A stretch of DNA of 7,688 nucleotides. Source: Anaerolineales bacterium. Its GTDB lineage: Bacteria; Chloroflexota; Anaerolineae; Anaerolineales; Villigracilaceae. Of the stretch, positions 1-5,448 are shown piece after piece (the first letter of the stretch is position 1; every line of letters starts with the position of its first letter). The position numbers and the translations under genes are program-made. The stretch spans positions 1 to 7,688 of the forward strand of contig JADLCG010000302.1 in the NCBI GenBank assembly GCA_020847355.1, read 5' to 3'. The notes under the pieces are model-generated. The model made no database searches. It was not told the origin of the DNA and was given only the letters and a program-made list of their open reading frames with translations.

Positions 1-63
1 AATATCACCTGCAAGTTGCATTTGCTTGATAATAAAATCGACTGTGCTTTGATTAGAAGACAT
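1..63 (-). CDS. TfoX/Sxy N-terminal-domain protein, 5' fragment (cut by window edge)
   Basis: The complement of 61-63 is an ATG that opens 21 uninterrupted codons running off the left edge. The peptide begins MSSNQSTVDFIIKQMQLAGD. This matches the usual start of small proteins with a TfoX N-terminal domain, which typically read M-S-S-x-Q-x-T-V-D-F-I followed by an A/G-G-D/E turn and then an ARKMFGE motif; that motif would lie outside the window. The family is named after the competence regulator TfoX/Sxy, but most stand-alone members have no known function. An AAGGA ribosome binding site lies a few bases upstream, and a perfect TATAAT is at 83-88. The gene points the same way as the sdh operon but is separated from it by two terminator-like hairpins and a repeat, so it is probably its own transcription unit. 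The family call rests on only 21 residues and is moderate. Confidence 0.55.
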   Translation of the reverse strand, partial: MSSNQSTVDFIIKQMQLAGDI

Positions 64-82
64 GATGTTCCTTTTTGTAAAG

Positions 83-88
83 ATTATA
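83..88 (-). promoter_or_regulatory. Candidate -10 box of the TfoX-like gene
   Basis: Read on the minus strand this is a perfect TATAAT, 20 bases before the ATG, which would give a leader of about 13 nt containing the AAGGA ribosome binding site. The -35 region falls inside the right arm of the palindrome at 93-132 and is poor (at best 3 of 6 consensus bases at 18-bp spacing). The promoter is therefore either weak, activator-dependent or controlled through the palindrome. Confidence 0.4.
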
Positions 89-92
89 GCCT

Positions 93-132
93 TAAATAAA
101 AAGAGTCATCATTTGATGACTCTTTTTATTTA
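93..132. terminator. Bidirectional hairpin terminator (19-bp perfect palindrome)
   Basis: The arms 93-111 and 114-132 are perfectly complementary around a TT centre. The core GAGTCATCA pairs with TGATGACTC and is flanked by an A5 tract on one side and a T5 tract on the other. On either strand this gives a stable stem followed by U-rich RNA, the shape of a factor-independent terminator. On the minus strand it would stop read-through from the sdh operon just before the TfoX-like promoter. On the plus strand no gene that needs it is visible inside the window. Because it overlaps the -35 position of the TfoX-like gene, it could instead or also be a protein-binding palindrome. Confidence 0.7.
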
Positions 133-141
133 TTCAGCCCA

Positions 142-213
142 TTGTAGGTCAGGCTTTTAGCCTGACGTTCTTCTGAAATTTTGCACATGGCGGGTTGAAA
201 ACCCGCCCTACAA
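142..213. repeat. REP-like double-hairpin element (inverted pair headed by GTAG)
   Basis: A 72-bp unit is bounded by the inverted repeat TTGTAGG (142-148) and CCTACAA (207-213). Inside are two hairpins. GTCAGGCT (148-155) pairs with AGCCTGAC (159-166) around a 3-nt loop, and GGCGGGTT (189-196) pairs with AACCCGCC (200-207) around a 3-nt loop. Read inward from each end, both halves start GTAG followed at once by a palindrome. That is the layout of REP sequences mobilised by REP-associated tyrosine transposases (RAYT / TnpA-REP), and the two halves are inverted like a BIME. The 22-bp spacer 167-188 is unstructured. It lies between the sdh terminator and the TfoX-like gene, a typical extragenic location. 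No transposase is in the window. The palindromic structure is certain; the REP assignment is inferred. Confidence 0.6.
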
Positions 214-236
214 ATACTTATGCAAGAGATCAATTG

Positions 237-277
237 CAATAAAACAACAAGCCGTATCTTTGCAGACACGGCTTGTT
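237..277 (-). terminator. Rho-independent terminator of the sdhCDAB operon
   Basis: AACAAGCCGT (246-255) pairs perfectly with ACGGCTTGTT (268-277). Past one A/C mismatch, three more pairs (257-259 with 264-266) close a 4-nt loop. On the minus strand the stem is followed by GTTTTATTG, a U-rich tail, while on the plus strand it is followed by CAAACTC with no U-tract. It therefore acts on minus-strand transcription and lies about 90 bases after the sdhB stop codon. Confidence 0.75.
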
Positions 278-285
278 CAAACTCT

Positions 286-323
286 CCAATTCCCTAATCC
301 CCAATTACTACTTACCAATTACT
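286..323. repeat. Short degenerate direct repeat CCAATTACT
   Basis: CCAATTACT occurs at 301-309 and 315-323, and a related CCAATTC at 286-292, giving a 14-15 base period in otherwise low-complexity AT-rich DNA. It falls in the 3' untranslated stretch between the sdhB stop and its terminator. Nothing else is seen in 278-365. Confidence 0.3.
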
Positions 324-365
324 TGTTTCGATACAACGCTCGTATTTACTCGACTGCCTAAAGCG

Positions 366-1073
366 CTAGTCAATATCGCCGGTCACCATCGCCAGTTTCA
401 ATTCGCCGATCGCTTGGGTGATGTGAATTCCGCGCGGGCAGGCTTCGGTGCAGTTGTAGGCGGTGTGACATCTCACCGCGCCGTTGGTTTCGCTGAGAAT
501 TTCAAGGCGGTCTTCTGCGCCTTCGTCGCGGCTGTCAAAGATAAAGCGGTGCGCCGCCATCAAAGCCGCCGGTCCGTAATATTCGTCATTCGCCCAGAAA
601 GACGGGCAGGATGTGGTGCAAGCCGCGCAGAGAATACACTTGGTCGTTTCGTCGAAGCGCGCGCGTTGTTCGGGGCTTTGCAGGCGCTCTTTCCCGTCCG
701 CCGGCAGGGGCGCATCGTTGATCAAATACGGGAGCATCTTTTTGTAGTTATCAAAGAACGGCTCCATATCCACGATTAAATCTTTGGCGATCTTCAAGCC
801 GAGCAAAGGCTCAACGGTGATGTGATCGCCCACATCGCGGATCAAGGTTTTGCAAGCGAGCATATTGCGTCCGTTAATACGCATGGCGTCTGAGCCGCAA
901 ATGCCGTGCGCGCACGAACGGCGGAAGGAAAGCGAACCGTCTTCCTTGCCTTTGATGTGTTCCAACACGTCCAACACGCGGTCGTTTGGGTGCGCGTCAA
1001 TTTTATAAGTCACATAATTGCCGCGCTCGTCTTTTTCAGGATTGTAACGAAAGATTTTTAATGTAACTTCCAT
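366..1073 (-). CDS. sdhB: Succinate dehydrogenase iron-sulfur subunit SdhB (operon 1)
   Basis: This 235-residue subunit passes electrons from the flavin of SdhA to quinone through three Fe-S clusters on the cytoplasmic face of the membrane. The N-terminal ferredoxin-like domain has the [2Fe-2S] ligands Cys54, Cys59 and Cys74, with Asp62 (CGSD) in the remaining position, as in E. coli SdhB. The C-terminal domain has Cys146, Cys149, Cys152 and Cys212 for [4Fe-4S] and Cys156, Cys202 and Cys208 for [3Fe-4S]. The quinone-site loop CPSFW keeps Pro157 and Trp160, and His203 matches E. coli His207; the second Trp of the usual WW pair is Ala161. Length is normal. It starts 8 bases after the sdhA stop, and an AGAGG ribosome binding site overlaps that stop codon. 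It is the last gene of the operon, followed by the terminator at 237-277. Confidence 0.96.
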   Translation of the reverse strand: MEVTLKIFRYNPEKDERGNYVTYKIDAHPNDRVLDVLEHIKGKEDGSLSFRRSCAHGICGSDAMRINGRNMLACKTLIRDVGDHITVEPLLGLKIAKDLIVDMEPFFDNYKKMLPYLINDAPLPADGKERLQSPEQRARFDETTKCILCAACTTSCPSFWANDEYYGPAALMAAHRFIFDSRDEGAEDRLEILSETNGAVRCHTAYNCTEACPRGIHITQAIGELKLAMVTGDID

Positions 1074-1081
1074 GTGAGCCT

Positions 1082-2875
1082 CTAATAAACCCGGGGTTTG
1101 GGTTGATATTTAGTGACGACCACCGGCTTGTAGCTGATTTCCAATTTGCCATTTTGCTTGCGGGTTAAGGTGTGTTTCAACCAATTTGCGTCGTCTCGTT
1201 CGGGATAATCCTCGCGTGAATGTCCGCCGCGCGATTCTTTGCGATTCAAAGCGCTCGCCGCCACCACTTCCGCAATGTCTAACAAGTTGCCAAGTTCCCA
1301 AGTGTTGAGCAATTCGGTGTTGAAGATTTTACCCGTATCGCTCACCTTAATATCTTTGAAGCGTTTTTGCATATCGCGGATTTTATCAACGGCGGATTGC
1401 ATATCTTTCTCGTTGCGATAAATGCCAACTTCAGAGAACATCACGTGCTTCATCTCATTGGATAAATCGTAAGCGTTGGTTGCGCCGGAGCCGTTCTTCA
1501 GCGCCTCTAATTCGGACCTCGCGCCTGCTTCAGCGTCCTCGGGCAGTTTCGTCCACTCGGCAGATTTAGCGTATTCAGCCGCCTGTTGTCCCGCGTGCTT
1601 GCCGAAGACCACTAAATCCAGCAAGGAATTTGTGCCCAAACGATTTGCGCCATGCACGGAAACGCACGCGCATTCGCCCGCCGCAAACAACCCGGGGACT
1701 TTCGTGCCTTTATCGTCAATCACTACTTCGCCGTATTTGGTGGTGGGAATGCCGCCCATAGCATAATGCGCGGTAGGCTGAATCGGCATCATCTGCGTCA
1801 CCGGATCCACGCCGAGATATACGCGGCAGAAATCTACAATATCCGGAATTTTGGAAAGGACGGTCTCGCCCGTAATGCGATACGGCGTGCCATCCGGATT
1901 GGTGCGCCCGTCTTCTTGCGCATATTTATTCACAGTTTCAGGGCGGATATCCAAATAGACATAATTCTTGCCGTCCACGCCGCGCCCTTCTTTGATCTCG
2001 GTGTAAATCGCGCGGCTGACTACATCGCGCGAAGCCAAGTCTTTGACGGTATGCGCGTACTTGGGCATAAAGCGCTCGCCTTTGCCGTTGATCAGCACTG
2101 CGCCTTCGCCGCGCGCGCCTTCGGTGATCAGGATGCCGAGTTTGTAAATGCCAGTGGGGTGAAATTGGAAGAATTCCATATCTTCCAGCGGCAAGCCTTT
2201 GCGTAGTAAGAGCGCCGCGCCATCGCCAGTGTAGGCGTACGCATTGGAGGTCACTTCAAAGATGCGTCCAAAACCGCCAGTGGCGAAAATGATGGATTTA
2301 GCGTGAAAGGTGTGCAGTTCGCCGGTGGCGAGTTCAAGCGCCACAATGCCGGCGGCTTTGCCATCCACCATAATGAAATCAAGCGCTTGAAATTCGTCAA
2401 AGAAATTGACTTTGTTTTTGATACATTGCTGATAAAGCGTTTGCAAAATCATGTGACCGGTGCGGTCGGCGGCGTGGGCGGCGCGGCGGACGGGCTTGCC
2501 GGTTTCGTTGTTGGTGTGCCCGCCAAACGGTCGCTGGGAGATGCGCCCTTCTGGGGTGCGGTCAAAGGGCAAGCCCATGTGTTCCAATTCCAGCACGGCG
2601 TGAATCGCCTCGTTGGTCATAAATTCAATTGCGTCTTGATCGCCGAGATAATCCGAACCTTTGACGGTATCGTACGTATGCCATTCGGGTTTGTCTTCTT
2701 CATAATTGCCCAAAGCGGCAGAGATGCCGCCCTGCGCCGCGCCGGTGTGCGAGCGCGTGGGATACAACTTGCTGATGACGGCGGTCTGCGCATTGCGGGA
2801 GGCGTATAAACCCGCCATTAACCCCGCGCCGCCCGCGCCGACTACTAACACTTCAAATTGATGATGATTTTTCAT
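1082..2875 (-). CDS. sdhA: Succinate dehydrogenase flavoprotein subunit SdhA (operon 1)
   Basis: This 597-residue catalytic subunit oxidises succinate to fumarate using covalently bound FAD. The Rossmann motif GAGGAG is at 13-18. The FAD-linking histidine is His43 in SHTGAAQGG, with Gln48 five residues on, as in E. coli SdhA (Gln50). Active-site residues line up as His239 (FQFHPTG), Thr251/Glu252 (ITEGARGEG), Arg283 (SRDVV), His370 (AHYAMGG) and the catalytic pair region at Arg412 (GANRLG). The C-terminal domain carries ESRGGHSREDYPERDD and ends PKPRVY. A short insertion around 319-333, rich in Asp, Gly and Pro, precedes the substrate-capping region. It starts 8 bases after sdhD with a weak AGGT ribosome binding site spanning the sdhD stop, so translation is probably coupled to sdhD. 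It is about full family length with no missing catalytic residue. Confidence 0.97.
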   Translation of the reverse strand: MKNHHQFEVLVVGAGGAGLMAGLYASRNAQTAVISKLYPTRSHTGAAQGGISAALGNYEEDKPEWHTYDTVKGSDYLGDQDAIEFMTNEAIHAVLELEHMGLPFDRTPEGRISQRPFGGHTNNETGKPVRRAAHAADRTGHMILQTLYQQCIKNKVNFFDEFQALDFIMVDGKAAGIVALELATGELHTFHAKSIIFATGGFGRIFEVTSNAYAYTGDGAALLLRKGLPLEDMEFFQFHPTGIYKLGILITEGARGEGAVLINGKGERFMPKYAHTVKDLASRDVVSRAIYTEIKEGRGVDGKNYVYLDIRPETVNKYAQEDGRTNPDGTPYRITGETVLSKIPDIVDFCRVYLGVDPVTQMMPIQPTAHYAMGGIPTTKYGEVVIDDKGTKVPGLFAAGECACVSVHGANRLGTNSLLDLVVFGKHAGQQAAEYAKSAEWTKLPEDAEAGARSELEALKNGSGATNAYDLSNEMKHVMFSEVGIYRNEKDMQSAVDKIRDMQKRFKDIKVSDTGKIFNTELLNTWELGNLLDIAEVVAASALNRKESRGGHSREDYPERDDANWLKHTLTRKQNGKLEISYKPVVVTKYQPKPRVY

Positions 2876-2883
2876 GGATCAAC

Positions 2884-3318
2884 CTATGCAGTCCAAATAA
2901 TGTATAAACCGGCTAAAGCCACGAGCCCGAAAATACCCATGTTCAAATAGCGATTCCAGTTGCGTTGATTATCTTTCGGGAGATAATCGTCGAGGATGAC
3001 GATGACTCCATGCACGCCGTGCGAACCGGCGGTGAGCAACATTCCGCTGGCGATCAGCCGCCAGAACGAGCTAACCCACGGAGTCACATCCGCGATCTGC
3101 GTGGATTCAACATGCCCGGGGTTGGTGATCAGCGCCCAGCGCAAGACTTCCACAAAGGTCATGTTATGTTGCGCGCCCATGATCAACGCGCCAATTACGC
3201 CCAGCAAAATAAATCCATACATCCCCAAGGCTGTGGCGCGCGTGAACGCCCACATGAACATTTCAAAACTGAGGCCGCGTTTGGAGATTGGCAAAGCGCG
3301 GGATTTTAAATGACTCAT
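2884..3318 (-). CDS. sdhD: Succinate dehydrogenase membrane anchor SdhD (operon 1)
   Basis: This 144-residue hydrophobic anchor subunit helps hold SdhAB on the membrane and forms part of the heme b and quinone sites. Three membrane segments are visible, at roughly 30-49, 84-109 and 124-143. The second segment contains SHGVHG with His100 and His103. Asp111 and Tyr112 follow at +11 and +12 from His100, the same spacing as His71, Asp82 and Tyr83 in E. coli SdhD (heme ligand and quinone-site residues). The N-terminal 28 residues are basic and amphipathic and probably lie in the cytoplasm. The start overlaps the sdhC stop by 4 bp (ATGA), and a GGGGAGG ribosome binding site sits in the last codons of sdhC, so the two anchors are translationally coupled. 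Confidence 0.9.
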   Translation of the reverse strand: MSHLKSRALPISKRGLSFEMFMWAFTRATALGMYGFILLGVIGALIMGAQHNMTFVEVLRWALITNPGHVESTQIADVTPWVSSFWRLIASGMLLTAGSHGVHGVIVILDDYLPKDNQRNWNRYLNMGIFGLVALAGLYIIWTA

Positions 3319-3707
3319 GACATCCTCCCCAGCGCAGTGGTAACCACGCTAAAGACGGCGAAACCAAAGACAATGATGAAAAGCGCCAATTCCGCGCGAA
3401 TGATCTGGCGGTAATAAGGCATTAATTTTTTTGGAAACAAATCCAAAATGACGATGCGTAAGCCATTGATGGCGTGAAATAAAACGCAGAAGAGAATAAA
3501 AATTTGAAACGCGGGGCTCGTGTAGAGCTTATTGATGAGGTCGCCAATTTTCCACCCTTGTTGTTCCGCGAACGTTGCCAAAATATGAATTGTAATAAAC
3601 AGCGCCATCCCCGCTCCACCGATGCGATGCAAAATATAAGCCCAGAAAGGACTGTGACCTTTGTATCGCAGACCCGTGGAAAGACTAACATTCCTTTGCA
3701 GGCCCAT
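3315..3707 (-). CDS. sdhC: Succinate dehydrogenase cytochrome b subunit SdhC (operon 1)
   Basis: This 130-residue anchor is the first gene of the sdhCDAB operon. The Sdh_cyt family signature HRIGG is at 27-31, and Arg28 corresponds to the quinone-site Arg31 of E. coli SdhC. A second signature, HAINGLR, is at 78-84, with His78 the expected heme b axial ligand. Three membrane segments lie at about 24-46, 66-89 and 103-127. An extra histidine, His41, lies in the first segment (FITIHIL), as in the anchors of several Gram-positive and Thermus enzymes, and could be a second heme ligand. The start is supported by a strong GGAGGT five bases upstream (3713-3718). The leader is AT-rich and shared with the divergent FKBP gene. 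Confidence 0.93.
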   Translation of the reverse strand: MGLQRNVSLSTGLRYKGHSPFWAYILHRIGGAGMALFITIHILATFAEQQGWKIGDLINKLYTSPAFQIFILFCVLFHAINGLRIVILDLFPKKLMPYYRQIIRAELALFIIVFGFAVFSVVTTALGRMS

Positions 3708-3712
3708 CGAAA

Positions 3713-3718
3713 ACCTCC
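3713..3718 (-). promoter_or_regulatory. Ribosome binding site of sdhC
   Basis: GGAGGT on the minus strand, five bases before the ATG at 3707. It fixes the start of the first gene of operon 1. Confidence 0.8.
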
Positions 3719-3890
3719 AACATAAAAATTTGATTGTTATTTCCTGTACAAGTTTTTATTTTACTCCCCTCGGATGTGAAACGCTAGTTTTTTTAGGTTT
3801 TCAGCGCGGCGCAGAAAAAGCCCCAAGCAGTTCCTTTCTGCCAGCCAGCTTCTCAAACAGCAGTTACAATTGCCCCATCTTTTTCAAATT
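3719..3890. promoter_or_regulatory. Divergent promoter region between sdhC and the FKBP gene
   Basis: About 190 bases separate the two divergent starts and hold no credible gene. Toward sdhC the best -10 candidate is TAAAAT (minus strand, 3758-3763), which would give a leader of about 45 nt, but no convincing -35 stands at the right distance. The half toward FKBP contains a GC-rich patch (3802-3812) and a -10 candidate that is listed separately. No clear operator palindrome was found. The promoter role is inferred from gene orientation. Confidence 0.4.
3865..3870 (+). promoter_or_regulatory. Candidate -10 box of the FKBP gene
   Basis: TACAAT (5 of 6 consensus bases) lies 31 bases before the FKBP start and would give a leader of about 25 nt holding the GGAGA ribosome binding site at 3891-3895. 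No matching -35 hexamer is seen 16-18 bases upstream, so the call is weak. Confidence 0.3.
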
Positions 3891-3901
3891 GGAGAAACTT
3901 T

Positions 3902-4237
3902 ATGAAAACAACCAGCGGATTAGAATATATTGAAATTGAAGCCGGAACGGGCGCGCAAGCGGCGGCTGGCAAAACTGTGGCGGTGCATTACACCGGTAAA
4001 TTGCAAGACGGCACAGTCTTTGATAGCTCCATTTCACGCGGACAGCCGATTGAGTTCAAGTTGGGCAAAGGCATGGTGATCAAAGGCTGGGATGAAGGCA
4101 TTGCTTTGATGAAAGTCGGCGGCAAGGCGCAATTAATCATCCCGCCCGCCCTCGGCTACGGCGAACGCGGCGCAGGCGGAGTTATTCCGCCGAATGCGAC
4201 GCTGGTGTTTGACGTTGAGTTGGTCAGCGTTCGCTAA
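3902..4237 (+). CDS. FKBP-type peptidyl-prolyl cis-trans isomerase
   Basis: This is a 111-residue single-domain FKBP that catalyses cis-trans isomerisation of X-Pro bonds during protein folding. It has no signal peptide or membrane segment, so it is expected in the cytoplasm. The residues lining the FK506/proline pocket are all present: Tyr30 (VHYTG), Phe40 and Asp41 (VFDSS), Phe52, Val59 and Ile60 (GMVIKGWDEG), Trp63, Tyr86 (LGYGERG), Ile95 (VIPPN) and Phe103 (LVFDVELV). Length matches human FKBP12 (108) with no insert-in-flap domain, so it is not a SlyD type. GGAGA lies six bases upstream of the ATG. It is the only plus-strand gene, lodged between two minus-strand complex II operons, and its stop is 3 bp from the frdB stop. 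A role in complex II assembly is not shown by the sequence. Confidence 0.95.
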   Translation: MKTTSGLEYIEIEAGTGAQAAAGKTVAVHYTGKLQDGTVFDSSISRGQPIEFKLGKGMVIKGWDEGIALMKVGGKAQLIIPPALGYGERGAGGVIPPNATLVFDVELVSVR

Positions 4238-4240
4238 CGT

Positions 4241-5065
4241 TTATTCCGCCGTCCTCGGCGGCGGCGCGAATTCTTCAAGTTCTTTAACTACATCCGCCAG
4301 AGGCGCCACTTTGGCGGATTGTGATTCTTTTTTCCCGAACCCGAAATTATCCAAAACCAGCGCGCGTTTGAGCAGTTGAATCGCCAAGGCGGGGTCCACG
4401 CCTTTGGGACAGGCGTGCGAACACGCCCCAGCCATGTGACATTGATACGCGCCGTGAAAAGCGCCCACCGAATCGCGGCGGCTGTGTACGCCGCTATCGC
4501 GGTTATCCGCCGAGTAGCGATAGGCTTGCGTCAGCGCTTGCGGACCTAAAAATGCGGGGTCTGTCGCCGCGGTTGGGCAAGCCGCCAAACACACGCCGCA
4601 TTTGATGCAATAAGTAAATTGACTGAAGGCTTCGCGCTCTGCGGGCGTTTGTAAAAATTCGCCGGAAGGCTCGCGCATTTCTTTCAAATCGGGGTGAATA
4701 ATATACGGCTTCACTTCTGCGTGTTTTTCAACGAGCGGTTGCAGATCCGGCACTAGGTCTTTAACATTGGGATAATTGGGCAAAGGCTCAACGCTGACGA
4801 TATCCGCTTCCAGATGCAGAACTTGAGTTTGGCAAGCCAACTGCGGGAATTGATTGACGAACATGCCGCACGAACCGCACACCCCCATCCGACAGGAAGA
4901 GCGCCACGCCAAAGACGGCTCTTGCTCCGCTTTGATTTGGTGCAGGGCTTCCAGCACGGTCATCCCTTCAAACACATTCACAGCGTAGGAATCCCAATGG
5001 GGCGCAGAATCAGTTTCAGGGTCAAAGCGGCGGATGCGAAAAGTAATAGTTTTAGCGACGAGCAT
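4241..5065 (-). CDS. frdB: Fumarate reductase/succinate dehydrogenase iron-sulfur subunit (operon 2)
   Basis: This 274-residue electron-transfer subunit belongs to the second complex II. The [2Fe-2S] loop has all four cysteines (Cys58, Cys63, Cys66, Cys78; CGSC), as in E. coli FrdB. [4Fe-4S] ligands are Cys153, Cys156, Cys159 and Cys219; [3Fe-4S] ligands are Cys163, Cys209 and Cys215. After Cys163 the loop reads PTAATDP, with no Trp where SDH enzymes have CPSFW; E. coli FrdB is similarly Trp-less. A Pro/Glu-rich tail of about 34 residues follows the last cluster region and is absent from the operon 1 paralogue. The ATG at 5065 is chosen because GGGAGG lies five bases upstream; the frame stays open to a TTG at 5083, but that lies inside the preceding gene and lacks such a site. 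It is the last gene of its operon. Confidence 0.93.
   Translation of the reverse strand: MLVAKTITFRIRRFDPETDSAPHWDSYAVNVFEGMTVLEALHQIKAEQEPSLAWRSSCRMGVCGSCGMFVNQFPQLACQTQVLHLEADIVSVEPLPNYPNVKDLVPDLQPLVEKHAEVKPYIIHPDLKEMREPSGEFLQTPAEREAFSQFTYCIKCGVCLAACPTAATDPAFLGPQALTQAYRYSADNRDSGVHSRRDSVGAFHGAYQCHMAGACSHACPKGVDPALAIQLLKRALVLDNFGFGKKESQSAKVAPLADVVKELEEFAPPPRTAE
4246..4261 (+). terminator. GC hairpin just after the FKBP stop, possible terminator
   Basis: CCGCCG (4246-4251) and CGGCGG (4256-4261) form a perfect 6-bp stem around a TCCT loop, starting eight bases after the FKBP stop codon. No U-tract follows directly; a loosely T-rich stretch begins only about ten bases later. The same bases are the last codons of frdB on the other strand. 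It is the only terminator-like structure seen at this convergent junction, and it is weak evidence. Confidence 0.3.
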
Positions 5066-5066
5066 A

Positions 5067-5435
5067 TTAGCCTCCCAATTCAAAATTGAACGTCCACCAA
5101 GTCACATAGACGCCCAGCGCAAAGATGGCAATCCCAAAAATCAAAATGCCGAGATCAATCAGTTTGGCGAGCGCCGGAGACCAGGGCAATTCGCGGAGGA
5201 TGCCGCGCGTGCCATACAAACCGTGATATAAACCCGCCGCCAACAATAAAATATAAACGACAAATTGACCGATGTTCTTCCCGCGCGCGATCATTGTGGA
5301 AAATTCGCGCGCTTTTTCTACGCTGAGCGCATAGAAGATCGGCGCATAGTGCATAAGCGCAAAGTGCGCGCCTAAGAGAACGAGAATGATGGGAATGACC
5401 AAAATGTGTAACGACCACAGGCGGGTTTCGCGCAT
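5067..5435 (-). CDS. Complex II membrane anchor, SdhD/FrdD-like (operon 2)
   Basis: This 122-residue hydrophobic protein lies between the cytochrome b-like anchor and the iron-sulfur gene. Three membrane segments appear at about 9-31, 56-80 and 93-116. Segment 2 carries YHGLYGTR with His71, the expected heme ligand position of a D-type anchor. Segment 1 carries His24 and His29 (AHFALMHY), which could ligate a second heme. The Asp-Tyr pair that follows the heme histidine in operon 1 SdhD is absent; Glu82-Leu83 stand there, so the quinone site differs. The match to the family is by context, size, topology and the His-Gly-x-x-Gly-x-Arg motif. A TAAGGAG ribosome binding site overlaps the stop of the upstream anchor, six bases before the ATG, and the frdB ATG follows one base after this gene's stop. 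Confidence 0.82.
   Translation of the reverse strand: MRETRLWSLHILVIPIILVLLGAHFALMHYAPIFYALSVEKAREFSTMIARGKNIGQFVVYILLLAAGLYHGLYGTRGILRELPWSPALAKLIDLGILIFGIAIFALGVYVTWWTFNFELGG
5071..5076 (-). promoter_or_regulatory. Ribosome binding site that sets the frdB start
   Basis: GGGAGG on the minus strand, within the last two sense codons of the upstream anchor gene and five bases before the ATG at 5065. The only base between the anchor stop TAA and this ATG is a T. This favours a 274-residue product over the longer TTG-initiated reading. Confidence 0.8.
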
Positions 5436-5441
5436 GTTACG

Positions 5442-5448
5442 CTCCTTA
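5442..5448 (-). promoter_or_regulatory. Ribosome binding site overlapping a stop codon
   Basis: TAAGGAG on the minus strand: the TAA is the stop of the C-like anchor, and the same bases form a near-perfect Shine-Dalgarno for the D-like anchor six bases before its ATG. The two anchors are therefore probably made in coupled, near equal amounts. Confidence 0.7.

Noticed and set aside
142..323. CRISPR array, because several palindromic and repeated motifs cluster here
   Set aside because: The hairpins differ in sequence and are not separated by regular unique spacers; the CCAATT repeats are too short and too close.
273..779. Plus-strand 168-codon frame opposite sdhB
   Set aside because: Its first part reads through the sdh terminator arm and the CCAATTACT repeat, and the rest is antisense to conserved Fe-S codons. 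No recognisable domain.
2303..2809. Long plus-strand open frame opposite sdhA, and a similar one at 7173-7424 opposite frdA with shared short motifs
   Set aside because: They are antisense to highly conserved flavoprotein exons; their resemblance to each other comes from the two genes being paralogues. No family match or convincing ribosome binding site.
3795..3820. Inverted repeat TTTTC...GAAAA around a GCGC-rich centre between sdhC and the FKBP gene
   Set aside because: The central pairing leaves a one-base loop and a mismatch; it is too imperfect to call an operator or terminator.
5066..5083. TTG start giving frdB six more residues
   Set aside because: Uses the upstream gene's last codons and bypasses the GGGAGG site placed exactly for the ATG at 5065.
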